Positions 1-8,800 of a stretch of DNA of 64,000 nt are shown piece after piece. The stretch comes from Clostridia bacterium (lineage in GTDB: Bacteria; Bacillota; Clostridia; Oscillospirales; CAG-272), in the NCBI GenBank assembly GCA_017503105.1, contig JAFVTS010000010.1, positions 112,862 through 176,861 on the forward strand. The letters run 5' to 3'. How positions within the stretch are numbered: position 1 is the first letter of the stretch; every line of letters begins with the position of its first letter. The notes under the pieces were generated by a model. That model did not search any database. It was given only the letters and a program-made list of their open reading frames with translations, and was not told where the DNA came from. A program made the translations under genes and the position numbers.

Positions 1-530
1 GTGCTCGGAGCTTCAAGCGTGACGAGCTGATAGCGCATTTTCGAATAAGTAACGGCGGGTCTTATAATAGTGTAGTTTTTGTAAGCTGATGCGCGAAGCA
101 GGTCTTCGCCCTTTGCCTTGTGTATGCAGTAGTCGTTTGACTCTACGAGCTCCTTGTCGGAGGACACATCAAGAAGGCGCGGAGACGTTTCCTTGACGGG
201 CACTTCCTCGTTAGCGTAAACGCGGTAGGTGGAGAGGTACACGTAATGCCCCGTGTTTTTTAAAAACAGCTCGTAGTAATCGGGAAAATCGTAATTCCCG
301 TAAATCATAAAATCAACTACCGCGTCGTATTTGTTTTCCAAAAGAAGCGGCTCGAGGAAAGCCTTCTCCTTTGCGTTTGCTCTTATGCACCGCACGCTTT
401 CATTAAAGGGCTTTTCTTCATCAAGTGATACCGCGTCAACAAGATATCCCATATTCGCAAGCTCGGGAACAAGATACTGTCCCATAGCGCCCGTCGAGCC
501 GAGCACAAGCACTTTTTTCTGTTCTGTCAT
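1..530 (-). CDS. NAD-dependent epimerase/dehydratase-like protein (partial, C-terminus off window)
   Basis: The frame reads 176 codons from the ATG at 528-530 to the window edge, so the C-terminus is missing. An AAGGAG site about 9 bases before the ATG fixes the start. The N-terminus shows a Rossmann nucleotide-binding loop (VLVLGSTGAMG), followed by a segment reading YVYLSTYRVYAN. That is typical of extended short-chain dehydrogenases, in which a Ser/Thr and a Tyr act in catalysis on nucleotide sugars or related substrates. The substrate cannot be told. The gene lies 70 bp downstream of the SDR gene at 601-1386 on the same strand with no obvious terminator between, so both probably come from the promoter at 1429-1457. 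Role in carbohydrate metabolism is inference from family and neighbours. Confidence 0.75.
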   Translation of the reverse strand, partial: MTEQKKVLVLGSTGAMGQYLVPELANMGYLVDAVSLDEEKPFNESVRCIRANAKEKAFLEPLLLENKYDAVVDFMIYGNYDFPDYYELFLKNTGHYVYLSTYRVYANEEVPVKETSPRLLDVSSDKELVESNDYCIHKAKGEDLLRASAYKNYTIIRPAVTYSKMRYQLVTLEAPS

Positions 531-600
531 TTTTGCAATTCTCCTTCGTAAATTTGACATGGGTGCGCAGTAATTGGTGCAATTGTAAATTAAAGTTTAC

Positions 601-1386
601 TTATTGTCCGTATTTTCCGTTCTCTCCGTGAAATTTGTCGAACATTATATGTCGACCTCCGTCCATTAGAATAGTAGTTCCCGTTATTGAACGAGCGAAC
701 GGTGAGGCAAGGTAAAGAAACATTTCGACGATCTCCTCGGGCTCTGCGGCGTATCCGAGTGCGGTTTTCATATTTGCCATAGCCGCTCTCGTAAGAACGG
801 GACCGGGAGCTACGCATACGCATCTTATATCACCAAATTTTGCGCCGACTTGTGCCACGGAGGTGGTAAGACCGTTCATCGCCGCGCTCTTAGACGCGCT
901 GTACGCAACGGCAGAGGGAGAACCTTCAAGCCCCGTGATGGAGCCGAGGTTGATTATGACGCCCTCTTTTTGCTCTCTCATTATCTTCATTGCTGCGTGG
1001 CAGAAGTAGAGCTGCCCCTTGAGATTTACGTCAATACCCCAATCGTACACCTCGATCGGCACGTCCGGGAAATCGCCCTTTGCACCGAGAATTCTTGTTT
1101 CTGCGCCGCCCGCGGTGTTGACCAAGACGTCGAGTGTGCCAAAGGTGTCTCTCGCCGTTTCGCACGCACGGGTGACATCTTCGTAAACGCGCACGTCACA
1201 CTTAACGCCAACGGCTTTTCCGCCGCTTTCGGTGATGCTCTCTACCGCTTTTTCAAGCGCCTCCCCGTTTATATCCGCAAGCACCGCCGAACCGCCGCAC
1301 TCGCAAAACCTCTTGCAAACGAGAAATCCCATACCGCTTGCCGCGCCTGTGGCAAGGATGACCTTGCCCGAAAAATTAAAATCCAT
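601..1386 (-). CDS. short-chain dehydrogenase/reductase (SDR) family oxidoreductase
   Basis: A classical SDR of 261 aa, an NAD(P)-dependent oxidoreductase of the cytoplasm. The glycine motif ATGAASGMGF sits near residue 12, a variant of NNAG (NTAGG) follows, and the catalytic YSASK motif with an upstream Ser is present, as are the VAPGP and GTTILMDGG segments common to sugar and hydroxy-acid SDRs. The ATG at 1386 is preferred over the upstream TTG at 1404 because GGAAAGG lies at ribosome-site distance from it. Its substrate is not recognisable; KduD-like sugar-acid dehydrogenases are one possibility. It is first in a two-gene operon with the epimerase-like gene and divergent from an AraC regulator, a usual layout for a substrate-induced catabolic unit. 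Confidence 0.85.
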   Translation of the reverse strand: MDFNFSGKVILATGAASGMGFLVCKRFCECGGSAVLADINGEALEKAVESITESGGKAVGVKCDVRVYEDVTRACETARDTFGTLDVLVNTAGGAETRILGAKGDFPDVPIEVYDWGIDVNLKGQLYFCHAAMKIMREQKEGVIINLGSITGLEGSPSAVAYSASKSAAMNGLTTSVAQVGAKFGDIRCVCVAPGPVLTRAAMANMKTALGYAAEPEEIVEMFLYLASPFARSITGTTILMDGGRHIMFDKFHGENGKYGQ

Positions 1387-1428
1387 TTCCTTTTTCCTTT
1401 CCAAAGTCGTTTTTCATAACTATTTTAC

Positions 1429-1457
1429 ATTATAGCAAAGCGGCAAGGCTTATACAA
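1429..1457 (-). promoter_or_regulatory. sigma70-type promoter for the SDR operon
   Basis: On the minus strand TTGTAT (1452-1457) is followed after 17 bases by TATAAT (1429-1434). It lies about 45 bp before the SDR start codon. Confidence 0.55.
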
Positions 1458-1520
1458 TATCAAAATCGCACCAAAAAAACATTATTTTAACATTTTCGCT
1501 ACTAAATATTGCAAAAACCC

Positions 1521-1549
1521 TTGATTTTTTTAACAAGAAAGGTTAAAAT
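1521..1549 (+). promoter_or_regulatory. sigma70-type promoter for the AraC regulator
   Basis: TTGATT (1521-1526), 17-base spacer, TAAAAT (1544-1549). It faces away from the SDR promoter, so the 183-bp gap is a divergent control region. Confidence 0.5.
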
Positions 1550-1587
1550 TTAATTGAAATCGCAAGAAAAGGGAAGTATATATCAAA

Positions 1588-2364
1588 ATGAAAAGTCTTG
1601 AAAATCTCACTCTGACCCGAGTTTACAGCGCTGTGACCCCCGAGCATCGGACGGGCTTGCGCCGCCACGTCGAGCGCCGTAATTCTTACGCCATATCCTT
1701 CTCCTTCGGCGGCAGGATAGAGTATAGGCACGGCGACGACGTTATAATTTCCGACGAAGGCTCGGTCATAATTCATCCGATGGGCGCGTGCTATGATTTC
1801 CGCTGCACCCGTGCGGGCGCTTTCGGAGTCATCAACTTCTTTACCGCCCACTTTTTCACGGAAAAATTCATAAAAGTAGAGCTTGACACCGCCCCCGTTA
1901 AGAGAAGATTTGCCGAGATAAAGGCGGCGCTCTCCACGGGCGGCTCGCATCACCTCGTGATGGCTCTTACGTACGAGATGCTTGAATATATCTGCCGTTT
2001 TCGCGAGGAGGGAAGCGAGATCCTGCGCTCGGCAAAGCGCGCCCTGCTTGACGGCTTCACCCGCGCGGATTTCTCCGTGTCGGAGCTTGCCGCCACCGTG
2101 CACGTAAGCGAGAGCTACCTTCGCCGCGTCTTTGCCGACGAGCTCGGAATTTCTCCGAAAAAAGCGCTTATGGCAGCGCGTATTTCCCACGCGAAGCAGC
2201 TCTTGTCCGAGGGAAATCTTCCCATAGCCCGCGTAGCGGAGGCGTGCGGTTTTTCCGGCGTTTACCACTTTTCCCGCGCCTTTCGCTCGGAAACGGGTCA
2301 GGCTCCGTCGGAGTTCAGGCGCCTCTCAAAGGAGAGCGCGCGCCTCGTCGGTTGGCAGATGTAG
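1588..2364 (+). CDS. AraC family transcriptional regulator
   Basis: 258 aa, usual length for a two-domain AraC protein. The N-terminal half (about residues 15-100) is a cupin-like sensor region with segments such as SFGGRIEYRHG and IHPMGACYDF. The C-terminal 100 residues hold two helix-turn-helix units; the second reads IARVAEACGFSGVYHFSRAF, a very clear AraC signature. GGGAAG precedes the ATG. It is divergent from the SDR/epimerase operon and is probably its activator, responding to a sugar-derived ligand. The nearby polysaccharide lyase genes start 450 bp downstream and could also be targets, though nothing in the sequence proves this. Confidence 0.9.
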   Translation: MKSLENLTLTRVYSAVTPEHRTGLRRHVERRNSYAISFSFGGRIEYRHGDDVIISDEGSVIIHPMGACYDFRCTRAGAFGVINFFTAHFFTEKFIKVELDTAPVKRRFAEIKAALSTGGSHHLVMALTYEMLEYICRFREEGSEILRSAKRALLDGFTRADFSVSELAATVHVSESYLRRVFADELGISPKKALMAARISHAKQLLSEGNLPIARVAEACGFSGVYHFSRAFRSETGQAPSEFRRLSKESARLVGWQM

Positions 2365-2395
2365 GATAAATGCGGAATTGGAAAAATCAAGAATG

Positions 2396-2426
2396 CCGCA
2401 GGGCGGGGCTCATCTCCGCCCTGCGG
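2396..2426. terminator. GC-rich hairpin after the AraC gene
   Basis: CCGCAGGGCGG (2396-2406) pairs perfectly with CCGCCCTGCGG (2416-2426) across a 9-base loop. A U-run is weak (AGTTGCTGTTT), so it may be a terminator or only a stable 3-prime end structure. Confidence 0.5.
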
Positions 2427-2505
2427 AGTTGCTGTTTAAGCCTTCCCCGAGGTGTATGTGCCGAGTGAAGCCGAGGCGATATTGCATTAAAAAAAGAACA
2501 AATCC

Positions 2506-2525
2506 CCGTACCCGTGTTAAATTTT
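2506..2525 (-). repeat. recurring intergenic motif, copy A
   Basis: The reverse complement reads AAAATTTAACACGGGTACGG, identical over 20 bases to copy B at 37309-37328. The first 16 bases almost recur at 46662-46677, and the core TTAACACGGG again at 58481-58490 (minus). Function unknown. Confidence 0.6.
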
Positions 2526-2720
2526 TGCGGTTTTTTATTCAAAGGAGTGGACGGGCACTTTTTTCGTGGCGGCGCTTTTTTTTGACGGAAAATGTTAACA
2601 AATTTAAAACAAAAACGGCGATAAAACGCAAAAAATCCGAACCTTTTTGGTCATTTTGCATAGATTTTTATTTTTTATTTGGGCAGAACGCCGTTTTTTT
2701 ATTATTTGAATTTAAAAAAA

Positions 2721-2749
2721 TTGACACTTTATTTAAATTATGGTATAAT
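2721..2749 (+). promoter_or_regulatory. sigma70-type promoter of the first giant gene
   Basis: TTGACA (2721-2726), exactly 17 bases, TATAAT (2744-2749). A near-consensus promoter, suggesting strong expression; the 5-prime leader would be about 60 nt. Confidence 0.8.
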
Positions 2750-2814
2750 ATTTATGCTCAGTATTTTTTATTACTCTGCAAATTAAAATTGTTTCTTTTG
2801 AAAGGAGAACAAAG

Positions 2815-5800
2815 ATGGTAAAACAGAAAAAAGTTATTCTGCTTTCTGCCCTTATGACGCTTGCTCTTTGTCTTGCGCTCTTCTTCGGAATTGTCTTTTC
2901 AGGCAATACCGCGGTTGAAGCCGAGACGAAAGACACGGCAAAGCTCATTTCTTTGGACGAGGCGGAAACGGTCGAGATCATCGGCGCAGATGGCAGCGAT
3001 TACGCGCTCATTTTCGCGTCTGACGCAAGACAGAACGACCAGACTGTCGCAAGCGAGCTCTCAAACAAGGTGCGTAAGGCTTCAGGCGTTATAATCCGCG
3101 CGAAGTCGGACGTCACCAAGGAAACCGAGCTTGAGATACTCATAGGTGACACGGACCGAGATTTCTCAAAAATGCTCCTTGAGGCGATCAATGCGTACGG
3201 TTCCGTCGACGAGTTCTTCGTTTGGGGCTACGCTTACAGAGACGGTAAGCTTGCTTACACGGCGAACAGCGATATCGCGTTCTCTCTCGGAGCAGAGGAA
3301 TTCCTCTCTCTTGTTGCCGAGGACGGCACTCTTTCCGTTCCCTCCGATCTTTGGGTAATAGGCGCGAAGTCGGTCGAGGAATACGAGGAAGAGAAGCGCG
3401 CCGAGGAAGAGGCGAAAAGAGAGGAATACTTAAACTCTCTTATTGAAATGAACGACGCGTTCACAGACGACCAGTTCAACACGGATCTTTACACTCCGGG
3501 TCAGTTCTATAAGCCTATGATAGACGAGGACGGCAACGGCTACTTCACCGCTACCAAGAACGGTGAGCCTTGGGTCTACCCCGCAAAGGGCGAGCACCCG
3601 AGATATCTTCTCACCGAGCAAAATATTCCAAAGATCCTTGCTATCCTTGAAGAGGGCAAAAATCCAGACTCCGATTATTTCGTTATGGCAAATACTTTCT
3701 GGGAGCTTGCCAACACCGATATGGAGTCCATCCATTACGGCGAATTCCAGAATCAGTACAAGAATACCGGCGGCAACAGCTGGCTTGATCCCACGGGCGA
3801 GCCTTACAGATACGACGGCAAGACCCTCGGTATCATTGACGCCAAGGCGATGGCTTATATGCTTACGGGCGACGTGAAGTATGCGTACGAGGCCATTGTT
3901 GCTATAAAGAACGCGATGCTCTCGCTTCACTACACCACGGACCTTCATATGGACGTTTACCACGGTCCCTCTCACGTAATGGTAACGCTTGCGGCAGTTT
4001 ACGACTGGTGCTACGACGTGCTTACCGAGGAGGATAAGTGGCAAATGATCTGGGGTACAGCTCAGATCCTCGGTCCTCAGATGGAATCGGGAATGAGATA
4101 TCCTCCTTCGGGAATGCAGGGTGTCAACGGTCACGGAACGGGTCCTCAGCTTGCGCGTGACTGGATGACCGTCGCAACCGTATTCAGCGACGAGGTTCCC
4201 GATTGGTACAGATACGTTGCGGGCAGATACTTCAACGAATATCTCCCCGTTGCAAACGAGCAGTTCAAGAACGGTTGGGTATCCCAGGGTACGGCGTGCT
4301 ACGCTCCTATAAAGATCCACGTTCAGGCGTGGGCAAACTACCTCATCAAGACCTCTACCGGCGAGAACTTCCTTACCGAGGATGCGGTCAAAACTATGTA
4401 CTTCTTCATCAGCCATATCACCCCGAGAGAAACTGCCAACGCACATCAGCAGTATTACTTCCAGACGGGTGACGGCTCAAGAAACACGGGTGGCACGCAG
4501 GTTGCCTGTGCCGAGTACTTTATGATAGCGGCGCTCTATAACGACCCCGTTATCTATGCTCAGGCAAAGCTTATCACGGCTAACCACTCAAAGTTTAATT
4601 ACGACACGATCTTCACGATGACCCCATCCTTCCAGCTTGCGCTTACCTCCGCCGTGGATTATAACGGCGAGAGCTCAAGAGACGGAATAGATACAATTCA
4701 GTATTTCGCGGATCCCGCAGGTCAGATGACCATTCGTGAGGAGTGGGGCAATCCCGATTCCATAGCGGTGCTTATGCGTCTTATGAACAAGACGATGGCA
4801 AACCACGAGGGCTATGACCACGGTACCTTCCAGATCTATTATAAGGGTCTTCTTGCGGGTACCTCGGGAGCGTACCAGAAGTACGGCTCTGCGGCTCACT
4901 ATTACTATCAGCAGGCTACTATTTCGAGTAACGGTCTTCTCGTTTTCAACCCCGCAGGAGCAGACGCTGAGCCTAAGTATCAGGCTGACGGCGTAACGCT
5001 TTCCAATACTGCGCGTTATTACTACTCGGGAAGCCAGAGAAGAGCAAACGTAGGAACGTCGTCGGTTGAGGCTTGGCTTGATTCGGCACAAATGGTCGAC
5101 ACCATAGGTGCCGCTTACGGCTACGATTCTGACGGTCGTGCTAAGTACGCATATCTTGCAGGTGATATGACGAGCGCCTACGAGGTAGGAACGGTCGATT
5201 ACATCAGCAGAAAAATGTTCACCCTCTTCACGGGGGACGAGGACTTCCCCGCGCTCTTCTTTACCTTTGATCAGATCACCTCGGACGATGCAAGCTTCAC
5301 AAAGCATTGGCTCCTCCACACCCTGAAAGAGCCCGAAATAGATCAGGATAATCTCACCGCGACCGTTATAAACGGCGAGGGAAAGATGTATCTTCAGTCC
5401 CTCTTCGGTGCCGACGCCATAATGAAGGTCGGCGGCGAGGGCAAAGCGTGGTGGATCAACGGCTACTTCAAAGATCCTACCGACAGGGGCTCTTGGGACG
5501 TAAAGACTCAGAGCTTCAAGGACGAGAACGATAAGGGCTCGTGGGTAGAAGGAAAGAACGCGGTAGACGGATTTGCGACCGACGACAACTACAAGAATAT
5601 CTGGGGTAGAATCGAGCTTCGCACCGAGGGCGATAAGTACTCCAAATTCCTTAACGTTTTGGCGGTTACCGACACCGAGAACGAAACTCCCTTTGAAATT
5701 CAGAAGTTCGCGAACGACGAATCCACCGTATACGGTGCGCAGTTCAAGAATAGCGTTATAGCTTTCCTTAACTCCGACGAAAAGCCCGCAGAGAAGCAGT

Positions 5801-8800
5801 ATAAAGAATTCTCCTTCACTACCGAAGGCACAGGACTTTATGAATATTATATCGCAGGTCTTGAGGCAGGAACGTGGCAGATCATCGTTGACGGCGTTTC
5901 TGTTGCATACTCTCTTGCCGACACCGAGGGCGCGCTTCTTACCTTCACTGCTCCCGCAGGTGACGTTGAGGTAAGACCCGGCTCTGACGTTATCGGTGCA
6001 AACGGCGGTAAGATCCAGTATACCACCGGCGGCGGTGTTCTTCCCAAGGATACCCTTTACGTTTACAAGAACGAGTTTGACTTCCCGCTTCCCACCGAGG
6101 TAACGAGAGGCGCTGACGTCTTCGTCGGTTGGTACACCTCTCCCACTTACGAGCCCGAAACTGCCGTAACCGCTATTCCCGCGGGCACGACGGGTACTTA
6201 CAGAGTTTACGCAAAGTGGATATCCAACTTCTTGAACGAGGATTATTCCGAAAGCTCGTTCAAGGCGATCGAAGCTAACGTAAGCGCAGGCGGCGTTAAT
6301 TATAGCGGAAGCACGAAGACCGGCTCCTCCTTCATCACGAAGACTGACGAGAAGGGCAGAAATTACGTCGAGTGGATCGAGGGTACTAAGGACCCGCTCA
6401 TCACTCAGACATCTTCCGTGAAGAACTTCTCAATGCTTGGTTCGGATGACAAGTGCGTGTCCTTCACGTATCAGCTTGCCACCAATCCCGGCAATACTCC
6501 TATGCAGACACACGTCCGTCTTATAGCGAAGAAGGACGTTGACGGCGGCACGATATCCTCAACTTCTACTTATCTCTTTACCACCGACAACGACGGTGTT
6601 GTAAGATCTCATAAGGGCTCGACTATAGCGACTCTTTCCGAGGAAGTGACGACCATCCGTATCGTTATCGACTTCAAGAACGGTGAGATGAGATATTACG
6701 ACGACGATTATAACATAATCACCGCGGATCCCTTCTCGCCTCCCGCAACGACTAAGGCGGAAAACACCGAGGAATTCCTTAAGTGTCTTACCGAGTACCT
6801 CTGGTACTTCTACGGAGGATCGCCTGCTAACGTTACCGACGCGGCTATGCGTATCTACGGTATCAGAGTTCAGGAGGGCGATGAGTTCACAGCTCTTGCG
6901 AAGCCCCAGACCGAGGGAATCAAGTACAACCTTAACGGCGGTAAGCTTCCCGCAGGTGCACCCAAGGACTTCAATTCCGACGGCACTATGACTCTTCTCC
7001 CCGCAGCGAAGGATATGATCCTCGCAGGCAGCGTCTTTGGCGGCTGGTACACCACTCCCACCTTTGACGAGGGCACCGAAACCACTTACGCTCCCGCAGG
7101 CACCGAGGGACTTTATGAGGTATGGGCAAAGTGGAATGCCGTATTTGTTGACGTAAACTTCGGAAATTACGATATTGACCACGCCGAGTCTAATAAGTCA
7201 TACGGCGGAGTGAACCTTAACGGAGGCGGCAAGGTCGGCTCAAGCTTCAAAACCGAAACGGGCGCCGACGGCAAGAAATATCTCGTCTGGACACCCGGCG
7301 TCAGCGATCCCCTTATCAACGCCATGAACGATACGACCAACGTCTCTACGATGAATGACACCTCTGTCAGCTATACGCTTACCTTCTCTAAGCACGGCTC
7401 GGCAGATCTTCCCGACTTTGAGTTCAGACTCATTGGTAAGCACACCGTAGCAGGCGAGACGGGCAAGGGCGACAGCAATATCACTTTCGGTAATATTTCT
7501 AACGGCTCTTTCAGGATCGGTTCTACTACCGTTGCAACTATCGGTGACGAGCCCACGACGGTAAGAATAGTTATCGACTTCGCGGAGGGTAATATCAAGG
7601 CTTACGACGAGTGGGGTGCTGTTATAGCAACTCAGCCGCTTCCCAATATTCCCGCGGCAAGCGGAGCTACGAATTATCTTGAATGGAAGCAGTGCTTCAG
7701 AAGCTACCTCTTCTATACGAGAAGAACGGGCGGCTCGGCTGACAAGGCTGATCAGGCTATCCGTTACTACAGCATTAAAATAGAGGAAGGAAACGCGTTC
7801 GCTCTCAAGGGCAACGAGCAGCCTCCCAAGCCCAATTCAATAATCTATGAAACTAACGGCGGCACTCTTCCCGAGGACGCTCCCACCGAGTACGACGTAG
7901 CACTCGGAACGGTTCTTCCCACGAACGTGACCAAGAGCGGATATATCTTCGGCGGCTGGTATACGAGCGCTGATTTCACGGGTGAGCGTATGGACGCTAT
8001 CCCCTTCGGCGGTCAGAATCCCGTTAAGGTATACGCGAAGTGGCTCTATATCGTAATGGACGAGGATTGGAACGATAAGGACTTCGTTCACCCCGAAAGC
8101 CTTAATACGAACAGGGACGGAATCATTTACAACACAGGCGGAGCTACCGAGCCGAAGCCCGGAACGGGATATGAGACCGTGAAGGACGAGAGCGGCAATA
8201 CCTACCTCAAGGTATTCAGCCCGAGCCACACCGTATACCTCGTTGCTAATAATAGTGGACAGTATCAGTTCCCCGAGTTTAAGGAAACCGCAGTTACCTT
8301 CGAGTTCTCTTACGGACGTGACGGTGACAATTATCTCGCGTCGAACTACGTAAGACTTCAGACCTCGGGCAGTAAGTTCGGAAACTATCAGTTCCTTTCC
8401 ATCGACGGTGACACGGGCAACGCGACCCTCAAAGGCTCAGCCGCTCCGTTTGTAACTATCGGCTCCGAGATGGTCACCTTCCGCATCACTATTGATTTCG
8501 CGGCTCTTACCGTAACGGCTTACGGCGAGGACGCAGAGGTGCTTGACGTCGCACCTCTCGGCGCTGTTCCCACCTCCGCCGCAGGTCAGTATCAGCCCAC
8601 GACTTGGGTCGAGTGGATGGACTACGCAACGGGCTATTACGTATATAATCAGCTTCAGAAGCCCGCAGGCTTCACGGCAGAAGAAGGAAAGGTATTCGGC
8701 GCGAGATTCGACAACTTCAAGGTTATCGACGGTAACCCCTATATCAACTTCTCCTCCGAGCTTCCTAAGTCTAATTCTATAAAATACGAAGCAAACGGCG

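Larger units (their letters stand above)
2365..2814 (+). other. gene-free region before the first giant gene
   Basis: Holds a hairpin at 2396-2426, a copy of a recurring intergenic motif at 2506-2525, a very AT-rich stretch (2570-2760), the promoter at 2721-2749 and a GAAAGGAG ribosome site. No convincing ORF is seen. Confidence 0.7.

Noticed and set aside
850..1419. 189-aa plus-strand ORF opposite the SDR gene
   Set aside because: Shadow of a clear SDR reading frame; no recognisable protein features.
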